Assembly: GCF_040812395.1 (NCBI RefSeq)
Contig: NZ_JBFNXH010000003.1
Location: forward strand, 124,001-188,000
Direction of reading: 5' to 3'
DNA length: 64,000 nucleotides
From: Paenibacillus_E sp040812395
GTDB taxonomy: Bacteria > Bacillota > Bacilli > Paenibacillales > NBRC-103111
Shown here: piece by piece, positions 1 to 8,294 of the stretch
Numbering within the stretch: position 1 is the stretch's first letter
Layout of the letters: the number at the start of each line of letters is the position of its first letter
Notes under the pieces: generated by a model
What the model was told of the DNA's origin: nothing
The model's database searches: none
What the model saw: only the letters and a program-made list of their open reading frames with translations
Made by a program: the position numbers and the translations under genes

Positions 1-797
1 TTTTGTATGAAAGCTAGCCAATTTGACGTTTTTTCCAGTAATTCTCTGGTTGCTCCTGATGTCGAGTACGTATGATCGGCTTGATAAATAAGTTCAATAT
101 CGCATTGTCCTTCTTTTCGCATCCAGAACATTTTCTGATACAACGGCGCGTAATCAACAGGGATCATATCGTCGGCAGTTCCGTGTATCACAAGAACATC
201 GCCATTAAATTTACGAAGCTGCTCGAATGGCTGATGCCTGGAGAGCGAGTCAAAATAACGGCTTGTTAATGAATAACCATGATGATCAATAGCTCCACCT
301 TGCGGTAATTTCTCATATTCACCCTTGCCGACAATGCGCACAATATCATTATGCGGATGAGCGACAGCCGACCAGAGCACTAACGTTTTAACTCGATGAT
401 CCTTTGCTGCCGTTAATAAAGCAGCTGCCCCACCCAGACTGTGCCCAACCAAGATGACTCTGCTGAGATCGACGCAATCAATCGTCAGCGCGTAGTCGAT
501 TACGCTTCGGGTCTCCTCTATCAGCACATCCAATCCGCCTGTACCATAATCACCTGTGCTTTCTCCACATCCTCCATAGTCGAACCGAAGAACAAGGTAG
601 CCTTGTGAACTGAACTCGCGAGCTGCTTTCACAAACAACCGATCCACGCCAATCCGGCTTCCAATAAAACCGTGACAGATGATAATGAGCGGCCAACGCT
701 GACAATCCGTTTGATCGGCTCCTTGTTGATTCGTCGGGTAGTGCAGCGTTGCGGCCAACTCAGCGGTTTCGCTTTGTATTGTGATTGCATGCTCCAT
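1..797 (-). CDS. alpha/beta hydrolase, 3' end outside the window
   Basis: About 265 residues are visible; the C-terminus lies beyond the left edge. The fold markers of a serine alpha/beta hydrolase are in order: an oxyanion-type HGF near residue 42, the nucleophile elbow GHSLGG near 125, an Asp in HGTADDMIP near 218, and a His in ADHTY near 245, so the catalytic triad is complete. No signal peptide is seen, so it is probably a cytoplasmic esterase or acyl hydrolase; the substrate cannot be told. The ATG at 797 follows AAAGGAAG at 8-nt spacing. A good promoter (1073-1102) lies upstream on the same strand, with an ORF remnant between. Confidence 0.85.
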   Translation of the reverse strand, partial: MEHAITIQSETAELAATLHYPTNQQGADQTDCQRWPLIIICHGFIGSRIGVDRLFVKAAREFSSQGYLVLRFDYGGCGESTGDYGTGGLDVLIEETRSVIDYALTIDCVDLSRVILVGHSLGGAAALLTAAKDHRVKTLVLWSAVAHPHNDIVRIVGKGEYEKLPQGGAIDHHGYSLTSRYFDSLSRHQPFEQLRKFNGDVLVIHGTADDMIPVDYAPLYQKMFWMRKEGQCDIELIYQADHTYSTSGATRELLEKTSNWLAFIQ

Positions 798-842
798 TGT
801 ATTGACTTCCTTTCGCTGTGTTTTATATGAACCGGCCGAGGG

Positions 843-1063
843 ATCAAGCCTCCTTAACCAGTATGTCAGGGCTCACCCAAACTCCATCGCTAACGATTAG
901 CGTTTCCAGCTCCAGGGAACGATATCCGATTAACAACTCCTCTCCATTAACCATCTCCATAATTGAATGAATGAGCTGATAAGTCTGAATAGCTGATGTC
1001 GTTCTTCTCCGGTAGTCCGGTGGATGATAATAAATAATTCCGATAAGATTAGTAAGATTTATT
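843..1063 (-). pseudogene. short ORF or gene remnant without a usable start
   Basis: An open frame of about 72 codons ends at a TGA at 845-843. Its translation (ending SDGVWVSPDILVKEA) has a protein-like composition, but there is no ATG/GTG/TTG with a ribosome site: the only in-frame ATGs are more than halfway in. It lies between a good promoter (1073-1102) and the hydrolase. It may be the 3' remnant of a decayed gene, a gene with a rare ATT/ATA start, or transcribed leader. I do not recognise the family. Confidence 0.3.
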
Positions 1064-1072
1064 TATAAAGCT

Positions 1073-1102
1073 ATATTAGCATCCCCCCTGTATTGGTGTC
1101 AA
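1073..1102 (-). promoter_or_regulatory. sigma-A-type promoter
   Basis: TTGACA at 1102-1097, 18-bp spacer, TAATAT at 1078-1073 on the minus strand. It would transcribe the ORF remnant and the hydrolase. Confidence 0.6.
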
Positions 1103-1145
1103 TCCTGCTTTTAGCAAATTTTTGAAGATTTTTTTAGGATGACTG

Positions 1146-1181
1146 GAAAACACAAAGAAGCCCGGCATTCTTGGATGCCAC
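1146..1181 (-). terminator. possible weak terminator after the SDR gene
   Basis: On the minus strand GGCAT/ATGCC form a 5-bp stem, extended by flanking bases, followed by GGGCTTCTTTGTGTTTT. The U-tract is interrupted and the stem short, so this is tentative. Confidence 0.3.
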
Positions 1182-1229
1182 GCTCATCTTTGCAACACTT
1201 ATATAATCTGACTGGCTATCTTCCCTTGA

Positions 1230-1970
1230 TCATAACGTCTGTCCGCTGTCTACAGTGATGATTTGTCCTGTCATTGCTTCTTGTTCCAAAGTCGCGCAGA
1301 TGAACCGTGCAATATCCTCAGGCGTGGCGATGCGCTGCAGCAGCAGCGTAGGACTTAGCCTTTTCATTTGTTCTTCCCGTCCTGCCCACCATCTAGTCGC
1401 AACGGCTCCTGGCACTACGCTGCAAACTCGAATATAAGGGGCCAATGCATGTGCTAACGATTTCGTCAAACCATGTACGGCTGCCTTGGATACTGCATAG
1501 GGAAGCGACGAACCCACACCAGTTAAGCCAGCTATGCTTCCCACATTGACAATAGCGCCCCCCTTGTTCAATTTCATATAAGGAGTAACGGCGCGCGCGC
1601 AGTAAAACATCCCTTTCACATTGACATCATACAGTTCATCCCAAGCATCATCTGTAGCGGCTTCCAGATCATCAAGAGGAATATGCCTGGTAATACTGGC
1701 ATTGTTTACGAGTAAATCAACAGTCCCAAATCGCTCTATTATTTGAACGACCATCCTGCGCACCTCGCTATCTCGAGAAACATCCGCCTGAAAGGCTGCG
1801 GCTTGACCGCCTTGATCACGTATCATTTGTACCGTTTCTTCCGCTTCCGATTGTGACCGTGAATAGTTCACAGCAATGAGGGCCCCCCTTTCAGCCAATG
1901 CAAGGCTGGTCGCCCTCCCAATCCCTGTGCCCCCTCCAGTAACAAGCGCCACTTTATTGTTCAAATTCAT
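1230..1970 (-). CDS. short-chain dehydrogenase/reductase (SDR)
   Basis: A 246-aa classical SDR, of usual family length. The N-terminal Rossmann motif TGGGTGIGR is at residues 11-19, NNAS near 90, the catalytic Ser in VGSIAG near 143 and the catalytic Tyr/Lys in YAVSK near 157. The C-terminus TGQIITVDSGQTL is typical of FabG-like members. It should be a cytosolic NAD(P)H-dependent oxidoreductase of unknown substrate. It is divergent from a LysR regulator across about 120 bp, the usual arrangement for a LysR protein and its target, so control by that regulator is inferred. Confidence 0.88.
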   Translation of the reverse strand: MNLNNKVALVTGGGTGIGRATSLALAERGALIAVNYSRSQSEAEETVQMIRDQGGQAAAFQADVSRDSEVRRMVVQIIERFGTVDLLVNNASITRHIPLDDLEAATDDAWDELYDVNVKGMFYCARAVTPYMKLNKGGAIVNVGSIAGLTGVGSSLPYAVSKAAVHGLTKSLAHALAPYIRVCSVVPGAVATRWWAGREEQMKRLSPTLLLQRIATPEDIARFICATLEQEAMTGQIITVDSGQTL

Positions 1971-2004
1971 GTTTAATCACTCCTCTTCTCTTTCTTGAGA
2001 TTTA

Positions 2005-2034
2005 TTGTATAGCAAGCACTTAATTGTGTATAAT
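2005..2034 (+). promoter_or_regulatory. promoter of the LysR gene
   Basis: TTGTAT at 2005-2010, 18-bp spacer, TATAAT at 2029-2034. This puts the transcript start near 2041, downstream of an alternative upstream in-frame start at 2034, and so supports translation from 2091. Confidence 0.55.
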
Positions 2035-2060
2035 TGAATTCTATGAATCGTAAGTTCAAT
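2033..2060. promoter_or_regulatory. candidate LysR operator
   Basis: A perfect inverted repeat ATTGAA-N16-TTCAAT (2033-2038 and 2055-2060) sits between the divergent SDR and LysR genes, and TTCAA-N5-TTGAA overlaps it. The position suits autoregulation. That it binds this LysR protein is inferred. Confidence 0.4.
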
Positions 2061-2090
2061 AATTTTGAATTTATAAATCGAGGTGCGCAA

Positions 2091-2975
2091 ATGGATCTTA
2101 GAACGCTGAAAACATTTCAATTCATAGTAGCTTTAGGAAGCTTCCAGCGCGCTGCAGACGAAATGAACTATGCACAATCCACAGTCACGATGCAAATGCA
2201 AAAATTAGAGTCCGATCTCGGTGTACAGTTAATTGAGCGGGGCAAAAACTTTCGATTAACCGAAGCCGGGAGACTGTTCCACGAACAGAGTGTGCGAATT
2301 GTGAAAGATCTTGAACAATTACAAACGAGCATGATGGATTTGCAGCTTGGCGAAGCGGGACATTTACGTCTTGGCATTACGGAGCCTGCCGCCAGTTATC
2401 GATTGCCTCGCATTTTGGGCGGTTTTTTATCGCAATATCCAAAAATTCAGATTGCTGTAGATATCGCAAGCACACCGGTGTTAAGCGAACGTATTCTCCG
2501 CGGCGACCTCGACTTAGCCATTTGTTCAGCACCCGAGATGGGAACAAATCTTTATTTCGAACCTTTGTACACGGAGGAATTCGTCCTTCTGATGCCGGAT
2601 CTCCATCCCCTTGCCCAAAAAGCAATCATTTCGCCAGAGGACATTCGGGAGTATCGCCTGCTCATCACATCAGCCACATGTCCATATCGCAAAAAATTAG
2701 AGATCGTAATGAAAGAAACTGGCGGCAAACCTTTAAATACGATGGAGATTAGCAATATGGCTGCGTTGAAATACTATGTCGAATGCGGACTTGGCATCGC
2801 CTTAGTACCACGAATCCTTCTAAATCCGGCCGCTGATGGTACGACAGCTCGACCTCTGAGCAGCCCTGTGTTGGACATGAATTGCGGTTTGCTTTGCAAG
2901 GCTTCCGACTATCCATTGGAGCTGGCGAGCGCGAAACTTTTTCAATTTCTCAAACAAGAACTGCGCGAACTGTGA
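2091..2975 (+). CDS. LysR-family transcriptional regulator
   Basis: 294 aa from the ATG at 2091, which follows GAGGTG at correct spacing; a longer reading from 2034 would start on the promoter -10 box. Residues 1-60 form the winged helix-turn-helix (LKTFQFIVALGSFQRAADEM, then QSTVTMQMQKLE), followed by a linker helix and a two-lobe effector-binding domain ending at the stop. It is divergent from the SDR gene and probably regulates it in response to an unknown small molecule. A terminator follows at 3018-3068. Confidence 0.9.
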   Translation: MDLRTLKTFQFIVALGSFQRAADEMNYAQSTVTMQMQKLESDLGVQLIERGKNFRLTEAGRLFHEQSVRIVKDLEQLQTSMMDLQLGEAGHLRLGITEPAASYRLPRILGGFLSQYPKIQIAVDIASTPVLSERILRGDLDLAICSAPEMGTNLYFEPLYTEEFVLLMPDLHPLAQKAIISPEDIREYRLLITSATCPYRKKLEIVMKETGGKPLNTMEISNMAALKYYVECGLGIALVPRILLNPAADGTTARPLSSPVLDMNCGLLCKASDYPLELASAKLFQFLKQELREL

Positions 2976-3017
2976 AGTCAACTGAAATCTGGTTGGCCGA
3001 ACTTGCGCCCCTCAAAT

Positions 3018-3068
3018 AAAAAAGCTAACCCTGCTGCTAGATGCTGCCTAGCCAGGGTTAGCTTTTTT
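3018..3068. terminator. bidirectional intrinsic terminator
   Basis: AAAAAAGCTAACCCTG at 3018-3033 pairs perfectly with its complement at 3053-3068, giving A-tract/T-tract flanks in both directions. It serves the convergent LysR and HAD genes. Confidence 0.9.
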
Positions 3069-3080
3069 GGTATTTCCTTT

Positions 3081-3752
3081 TTATAGCAAAAAAGGCTCAA
3101 TATCTGACAAATGCTCGACCGTTACATCTGGTGAAACGCCATTGCAAGGAACAGGCTGTTCACGTGCCAACCCCTGTCTGACCCAGATCGTGCCCATCCC
3201 AAGCGAATAGGCGGGAACAATGTCGTTGTCGATGCGATCGCCAACCATGATGGCCTGCTGGGCTGAACATCCCGCCTCGTTTAGCGCCATATGAAAAAAA
3301 TTAAGATCAGGCTTCGAAATGCCTGCTTCGGCTGAGGAGCACACAACAGCTATATGTTGGAGCAATCCATATTGTTCTAACCTATCTGACGTACCGGCGC
3401 TTTGATTGGCAATAATGCCAATCTTGTAGCGATTAGCAAGCCGCGCAAGCAGATCTTTTGCTTCAGGAAATGGATGTTCCAGATGCTTCTCATACTTCAT
3501 CCGGCTGCGTATGTAAGACCGATCCTCATCAGAAGTAATGCACGTTTCCATCAACAATCTCATCGGTGACGGATGCAGCGCTTTAAAACCATCATTAATT
3601 CCTGCATAGACGGACTCTTTCGTAACCCCATATCCTCGTTCATTGGCAAATCGGACAAATTGCTCGATGCTGCTGCCTAACGGCTTGGTTTCATCCACCA
3701 GAGTGTCTCCAATGTCAAAAAAGATCCACTCGATCTTGCTTGTATCCAACAT
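3081..3752 (-). CDS. HAD-superfamily hydrolase (phosphatase-like)
   Basis: 223 aa. HAD motif I is FFDIGDTLVD with the nucleophile Asp at residue 13, motif II is the IIANQS segment near 117, the motif III Lys is in SKPD near 147, and motif IV is GDRIDND near 170. A helical cap lies between motifs I and II (subfamily IA). It is probably a cytosolic phosphatase for a small phosphorylated metabolite; the substrate is not predictable. A second HAD protein lies at 62054-62845. Confidence 0.85.
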   Translation of the reverse strand: MLDTSKIEWIFFDIGDTLVDETKPLGSSIEQFVRFANERGYGVTKESVYAGINDGFKALHPSPMRLLMETCITSDEDRSYIRSRMKYEKHLEHPFPEAKDLLARLANRYKIGIIANQSAGTSDRLEQYGLLQHIAVVCSSAEAGISKPDLNFFHMALNEAGCSAQQAIMVGDRIDNDIVPAYSLGMGTIWVRQGLAREQPVPCNGVSPDVTVEHLSDIEPFLL

Positions 3753-3818
3753 GGCGCCTCCTCATTTTGACTAGAAAAGACTCCCGCCTCTTTACAAGGG
3801 GGAGCCATTCTGATCTAT

Positions 3819-4238
3819 TCAACCGCGTCGAACTCGAAACCTGTTCACAAATTGTTTATATGGATAGTATATCGTACAACCAATGCAATAACCAAGCAAT
3901 GCGGCTCCGGCAGCCAATAACAGGAATCCTGCGAATATGTAACCGACCACTCCCCAACCAATAGCAAAAAAGATAAGCGCAAGCGTTAGAAATAAAACAG
4001 CTAACGAGTTATTAAAGCGCGTCAGCTCCTCTGCCTGCGTTTTAGACGGATTGACGGTGATAAATCGTTTGGAAATCCACACAAATAGATTCCATTGCCC
4101 GCCAAGCACGAATCCAAACACTTGAATGATCCATAACAAAGCAATCAGCCATGGCTGAAAAAGAGCGAAAGATAAGATGACAAAGATAACAATGCCTGTT
4201 TGATTGGCCTTCACATAGGCAAGTGGCACTTCCTTCAT
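3819..4238 (-). CDS. DUF4395-type membrane protein
   Basis: 139 aa with about four hydrophobic segments (residues about 15-35, 38-52, 78-98 and 100-120) and a C-x-G-C motif (GYCIGCTIYY) near 117, which with the RFN segment near 73 is typical of DUF4395 proteins. An integral membrane protein of unknown function; the CxGC pair could be redox-active. It lies just downstream of the ferredoxin gene on the same strand, about 35 bp away, so cotranscription is possible. Confidence 0.65.
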   Translation of the reverse strand: MKEVPLAYVKANQTGIVIFVILSFALFQPWLIALLWIIQVFGFVLGGQWNLFVWISKRFITVNPSKTQAEELTRFNNSLAVLFLTLALIFFAIGWGVVGYIFAGFLLLAAGAALLGYCIGCTIYYPYKQFVNRFRVRRG

Positions 4239-4273
4239 ACATTCCCTCCTATCTACGTCTACTATGCATAATT

Positions 4274-4612
4274 TTAGTGCGTAGCGCGCATCCGCTGGAA
4301 AATGACATAAGATCCGTCTGCGGAAGCGGTAGACTTCCTCCCCTTACCCCAGCCGATATTCTCTTTGTAGCTGCCTAGCAAACCTTGATCCACCAGTTTC
4401 AATTCATCCACCGGGATGGTCTGCTCGGCAAGCGGAGATACGTAAAGGGCATCGGTCGGGCAATACAATTCGCACATAAAGCAGCTCTGGCAGTCGGATT
4501 GTCTGGCGATGACCGGAATGCCCCCGGCTACCGCCTCGAATACATTCGTCGGGCATACCGAAACACATTGATTGCAGGAAATGCAGCGTTCTTTACTTAA
4601 CAATTCAATCAT
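4274..4612 (-). CDS. dicluster [4Fe-4S] ferredoxin, AprB-like
   Basis: 112 aa. Two complete cluster motifs are present: CISCNQCVSVCP near residues 10-21 and CQSCFMCELYCP near 42-53, each CxxCxxCxxxCP. I chose the ATG at 4612 because it overlaps the flavoprotein stop as TAATG and has AAAGGGAGG upstream; a longer start at 4672 has no such site. Tight coupling indicates a complex in which the ferredoxin passes electrons to or from the flavoprotein. Divergent sulfate transport genes point to sulfur metabolism. Pairing of such a ferredoxin with an FAD subunit is how APS reductase AprB/AprA is built, but this identity is inferred. Confidence 0.85.
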   Translation of the reverse strand: MIELLSKERCISCNQCVSVCPTNVFEAVAGGIPVIARQSDCQSCFMCELYCPTDALYVSPLAEQTIPVDELKLVDQGLLGSYKENIGWGKGRKSTASADGSYVIFQRMRATH

Positions 4613-6222
4613 TATACAGCAGCCTCCCTTTGCGTAAAATGAGAAGGCTGTTCGATAAGCGGCTTCGCCCACGTGTTTTCCAGCCCTCCGCTAAGGATCC
4701 TGTAGTGCTGCGATGGGTCCACGCCAGGGAAATCCTCGCGGCGGTGCATACCGCGGGTTTCTTTTCGCTCAAGCCCGCTTGTATACATCCATCTTGCTGT
4801 TGCAAGCATAGCAGCTGCTTCCCTTACTCGAACCACATTGCCGTCGCTTGCTTGAACGCCTTGCTTCAACTCGTGCCACAGATGATTCAAACGATCAAGT
4901 GATTTCTCCAACCCGTCACCAGTACGGAACCAATTGCGATCATATGGAAAAACCTCATCCTGAACACTTTGAATAATTTCTCTCGTATCTGGCGCGTCGG
5001 AGCGATTCGTCGCAGCTTTCGGCACGCCGGAAGCTTCAGATAATCCTTTTGCCTGACGATTGCTTGCTTGTGCGCCCTGTTTCAACGCGTACCTTGCCGC
5101 AGCTTCGCCGGACCAATAACCGGATGACATGGCCCAGGCTGCATTATGGCTGCCTCCGCCTGTAAACCCGCCGCAAATCAATTCACGCGTTGCGGCGTCT
5201 CCTGCTGCATAGAGACCGGGCACTTTCGTCGCACAAGTTTCGTCGACAATATGAATGCCTCCCGTTCCTCGAACGGTTCCTTCAAAACGAAGCGTGACGG
5301 GAAACTTTTGCGTAAACGGATCAATTCCCAACCTGTCAAAAGAGAGGAAGAAGTTTGGCTGCGCTTGGCGCATGGCTTGTTTCACAATGTCATCCGCTTT
5401 ATTAATTTGCGCATATACAGGCTGTGTCAATAAAGTTCTTGCGATGACAGAACGGCCTCTCTGCGAACCGGCACCCTCAATAACTCGACCATCCTCATAA
5501 TAAAAAGTAGCCCATGTATAGAACGCCGACTTCGTTACCGGCGAAAACGCTGGCGCCAGCGAATAGGCTGTCGAAAACTCCATGCCCGAAAAATCAGCCC
5601 CAGCCTCAGCCGCTAGCAAATAACCGTCTCCAGTTAGAACGTTCGTCCCGAGGGCCTTGCTCAGAAATGCGCAACCTCCCGTCGCAATAACGACCGAAGC
5701 CGCGTCAACCCTCCATGTCTCTTTCGTTTGGTTGTTTACTCCCGTCGCACCTGCTACGCCGTGTTCATCAGCCAGCAGCTCTAACGCGGGGCTATGGTCC
5801 AAGATACGCACGCCTGCTTTCTGAACCTGTTTACGCATTAGCTTCATATATTCAGGGCCTTGCAAGCTCTTGCGATGAGAAGCCCCTGTTTCATCCACAG
5901 GGAACGGATAGCCCCATGCCGCAATCTGATTCACATTGCTATAGGTTTGATCTAGCACCCTTTTCATCCAGCCCCGATCTGCCAAATAACCCCCTAACGC
6001 CTCCCTGCTCTTCATGGCTTCTTCCCGTTCATTTGGATTCGGGTTTACATACCAAACCCCTGTTCCCGAAGGAGCTGTAGCCCCGCTTGTTCCGCAATAT
6101 CCTTTATCTACAAGGACAACCTTTGCCCCTTCTTTCGCAGCTCTCAGTGCAGCCCATGTTCCTGATGGACCGCCGCCAATAATCAGTACATCTGCTTCTA
6201 ACTTCAAATTGATTTCACTCAC
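4612..6222 (-). CDS. FAD-dependent oxidoreductase, fumarate reductase/AprA-like
   Basis: 536 aa from the GTG at 6222, 8 nt after AGGGAGG; GTG at 6225 and an ATG at 6243 are in frame but worse placed. The N-terminal FAD-binding Rossmann motif is GGGPSGTWAALRAAKEG (about residues 17-33), and the C-terminal FAD motif is GLYAAGDAATRE (about 340-351). The superfamily includes fumarate/succinate flavoproteins, aspartate oxidase and AprA. The middle lacks an obvious dicarboxylate signature, so ordinary SdhA is unlikely. Translational coupling to a dicluster ferredoxin and divergence from cysTWA-sbp suggest an AprA-like reductase of APS or another sulfur compound. The substrate is inferred only. Confidence 0.78.
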   Translation of the reverse strand: MSEINLKLEADVLIIGGGPSGTWAALRAAKEGAKVVLVDKGYCGTSGATAPSGTGVWYVNPNPNEREEAMKSREALGGYLADRGWMKRVLDQTYSNVNQIAAWGYPFPVDETGASHRKSLQGPEYMKLMRKQVQKAGVRILDHSPALELLADEHGVAGATGVNNQTKETWRVDAASVVIATGGCAFLSKALGTNVLTGDGYLLAAEAGADFSGMEFSTAYSLAPAFSPVTKSAFYTWATFYYEDGRVIEGAGSQRGRSVIARTLLTQPVYAQINKADDIVKQAMRQAQPNFFLSFDRLGIDPFTQKFPVTLRFEGTVRGTGGIHIVDETCATKVPGLYAAGDAATRELICGGFTGGGSHNAAWAMSSGYWSGEAAARYALKQGAQASNRQAKGLSEASGVPKAATNRSDAPDTREIIQSVQDEVFPYDRNWFRTGDGLEKSLDRLNHLWHELKQGVQASDGNVVRVREAAAMLATARWMYTSGLERKETRGMHRREDFPGVDPSQHYRILSGGLENTWAKPLIEQPSHFTQREAAV

Positions 6223-6256
6223 CACTCTTACCTCCCTTGGCATAATCGTACATAAA

Positions 6257-6325
6257 CAAAAAGACTCCCTATTCCTGCTATGTCCAACTAAGCAAGATAG
6301 GAAGTCTCCAGTCGTCTGGTAGACT
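6257..6325 (-). promoter_or_regulatory. leader attenuator before the flavoprotein
   Basis: On the minus strand a first hairpin (AGTCT-A-CCAG, loop ACGA, CTGG-AGACT; 6325-6303) overlaps the 5' arm of a second hairpin whose arms are GACTTCCTAT (6306-6297) and ATAGGGAGTC (6272-6263), followed by TTTTTGTTT (6262-6254). The second looks like an intrinsic terminator and the two cannot form together. This suggests termination control of the flavoprotein-ferredoxin transcript; the signal is unknown. Confidence 0.6.
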
Positions 6326-6354
6326 TAAATATGTATATGATCTAATCCATACAA

Positions 6355-6370
6355 TTTAACTCGGAATTAA
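6355..6370 (-). promoter_or_regulatory. candidate sulfur-regulon operator, flavoprotein side
   Basis: TTAATTCCGAGTTAAA on the minus strand, starting about 10 bp after the -10 box. The core ATTCCGAGT recurs just after the -10 box of cysT at 6606-6620. The Rrf2-family cysteine regulator CymR is the natural candidate in Bacillales, but binding is inferred. Confidence 0.5.
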
Positions 6371-6379
6371 TATGGCTTA

Positions 6380-6408
6380 ATATTATCACCGCTTCCTCAT
6401 CTCGTCAA
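6380..6408 (-). promoter_or_regulatory. promoter of the flavoprotein-ferredoxin operon
   Basis: TTGACG at 6408-6403, 17-bp spacer, TAATAT at 6385-6380 on the minus strand. The predicted leader of about 150 nt contains the operator-like motif and the attenuator. Confidence 0.7.
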
Positions 6409-6568
6409 TGCATATTTTCTCGCCTTTTGGTGGTATGTCTGGCTAGACAGCCTCTTTTCCCCCTCTTTTCAGAATTGAATTAATGACATTATATTGAAAG
6501 ATCCCATTACTTTTACTTTTTTTGGGACAAAGCATCTCATCTTCAACTATAAATTATTACAATTCTTA

Positions 6569-6598
6569 TTGACAAAAGCGCCAGCAAGCTGATATATT
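6569..6598 (+). promoter_or_regulatory. promoter of the sulfate transporter operon
   Basis: TTGACA at 6569-6574, 18-bp spacer, TATATT at 6593-6598. The transcript would start near 6605, within or beside the shared motif. Confidence 0.7.
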
Positions 6599-6605
6599 CA
6601 TTGTA

Positions 6606-6620
6606 TTATTCCGAGTAAAA
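6606..6620 (+). promoter_or_regulatory. candidate sulfur-regulon operator, cysT side
   Basis: TTATTCCGAGTAAAA, sharing the core ATTCCGAGT with 6355-6370 and placed similarly, about 9 bp after the -10 box. A repressor here would block both divergent units. Confidence 0.5.
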
Positions 6621-6651
6621 CACTATGATTAATAAATTTAGGCGGTGTAAC

Positions 6652-7458
6652 GTGAGTAACAATCTATTTAAAGCTACGGTTCGCTCTGTGCTAATTGGCT
6701 ATTTGATCGTACTTCTGCTTCTGCCAATCGCTTCGATCTATGTGAAAGGATTTTCACTTGGCTGGCAGCCGTTTTTAAAGGAAGTAACAGGTCCTTTAGC
6801 CTGGAAGTCCATTTTATTGACTGTGAAACTCAGCATCCTATCTACCTTGATAGAAGCTGTAGTCGGCACCATTATCGCTTATGTGCTCGTCCGGTATTCG
6901 TTCCGTGGCAAAAGCATTCTCAACAGCATGGTCGATCTTCCTTTCTCGCTTCCGACCTCTGTCGCAGGACTGATGTTCTTGACCTTACTCGGACCTAAGA
7001 GTCCCCTGGGCATATGGCTCGATCACGCAGGAATCCCGCTGCTGTACAATCAGACTGCGATTGTAATCGGTCTTGTATTCGTCACTTTCCCCTTTGTAAT
7101 CCGAACTGTACAGCCTTTACTTGAGCAGCTAGACCCAGGGGAAGAACAAGCCAGTTTTACACTCGGTGCCGGAAAATTCTATACGTTCTGGAAAATCATC
7201 TTCCCTGCGATCTTCCCGGGCATTATTGCCGGAAGCATGCTCGCATTCTCAAGATCACTTGCCGAATTCGGCGCCATCTCGCTTATTTCAGGCAATTTAC
7301 CTGGCAAAACGATGGTCGCATCCGTTTATATATACGGTGAAACGCAAAACTATAATCCGGAAGGCGCAGCCGCAATTTCCATTGTGCTTCTGACCTTATC
7401 TCTGGTTATTCTATGGATCATTAATGTCCTGACTCGTGGAAAGGGGCGGCTAGCATGA
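6652..7458 (+). CDS. cysT: sulfate/thiosulfate ABC transporter permease CysT
   Basis: 268 aa from the GTG at 6652, preceded by AGGCGG; an in-frame ATG at 6625 lies too close to the predicted transcript start and lacks a ribosome site. About six transmembrane helices are seen, with DLPFSLPTSVAGLMFL near residue 98 and the EAA loop (EEQASFTLGAGKFYTFWKII) near 180, which docks on the ATPase. The stop overlaps the next start as ATGA. With CysW it should form the membrane pore for sulfate or thiosulfate import. Confidence 0.93.
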   Translation: MSNNLFKATVRSVLIGYLIVLLLLPIASIYVKGFSLGWQPFLKEVTGPLAWKSILLTVKLSILSTLIEAVVGTIIAYVLVRYSFRGKSILNSMVDLPFSLPTSVAGLMFLTLLGPKSPLGIWLDHAGIPLLYNQTAIVIGLVFVTFPFVIRTVQPLLEQLDPGEEQASFTLGAGKFYTFWKIIFPAIFPGIIAGSMLAFSRSLAEFGAISLISGNLPGKTMVASVYIYGETQNYNPEGAAAISIVLLTLSLVILWIINVLTRGKGRLA

Positions 7459-8258
7459 GAAGACTTCTAATCGGCATTTCCTTTCTCGTCATCTTTCTTC
7501 TAATTATATTGCCTTTTCTTGGAATCTCCTTTGGTGCCTTCCAGGAAGGGATTGAGCCATTCTTCGCATCACTTGTTCGTCCTGAAGCGATTCATGCAAT
7601 GTATATCTCACTGCTCATAGTCGTGATCGTTACTGTACTCAATACCATAGTGGGTGTCTATCTTTCTATAGAACTTGTTCGCGGCTCCTGGATATCGCGC
7701 TGGCTGAAACCGCTAATCAATGCATTAATCGATCTCCCTTTTGCGGTATCGCCTATCATCGTTGGTTTGATGGTCATCCTGATATTCGGGCCAAATACAG
7801 CATTAGGCACATTCTTTGAAAACCATCATGTGAAAATCGTTTATGCGCTGCCCGGGATGATCCTCGCGACCATGTTTATTACATTTCCATTAATGGTTCG
7901 AGAAGTAGTGCCTCTTCTGGAAGAAATCGGCACGCAATCCGAAGAAGCCTCAGCTACATTAGGCGCTAGTCCATGGCGGACTTTCACGCAAATTACCTGG
8001 CCCTCCATACGTTGGGGAGTGCTATATGGTCTCATTCTTACTATCGCCAGATCGCTCGGAGAATTCGGTTCGATCTTAGTCGTTTCCGGTAATATTATTG
8101 GTCAAACCCAAACAGCGACTACACTCGTTTATCAAGATGCAGAAAATTTTAATACGGTTGCAGCTAACAGTCTTGCTTTCGTTCTTGGACTTATATCGAT
8201 TGCTATTTTGCTAGTGCTTGAATGGATGAAACATCGCAGTGAACGATTGCGCAGTTAG
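7455..8258 (+). CDS. cysW: sulfate/thiosulfate ABC transporter permease CysW
   Basis: 267 aa, start overlapping the cysT stop (ATGA). The helices resemble those of CysT; DLPFAVSPIIVGLMVIL near residue 95 and the EAA loop (EEASATLGASPWRTFTQI) near 162 are diagnostic. It is the second pore subunit, pairing with CysT over a CysA dimer. The order cysT-cysW-cysA-sbp differs from E. coli, where the binding protein comes first. Confidence 0.93.
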   Translation: MRRLLIGISFLVIFLLIILPFLGISFGAFQEGIEPFFASLVRPEAIHAMYISLLIVVIVTVLNTIVGVYLSIELVRGSWISRWLKPLINALIDLPFAVSPIIVGLMVILIFGPNTALGTFFENHHVKIVYALPGMILATMFITFPLMVREVVPLLEEIGTQSEEASATLGASPWRTFTQITWPSIRWGVLYGLILTIARSLGEFGSILVVSGNIIGQTQTATTLVYQDAENFNTVAANSLAFVLGLISIAILLVLEWMKHRSERLRS

Positions 8259-8294
8259 TTTTTGGACACAACTCAGCGAAATTAGGAGGAACCA

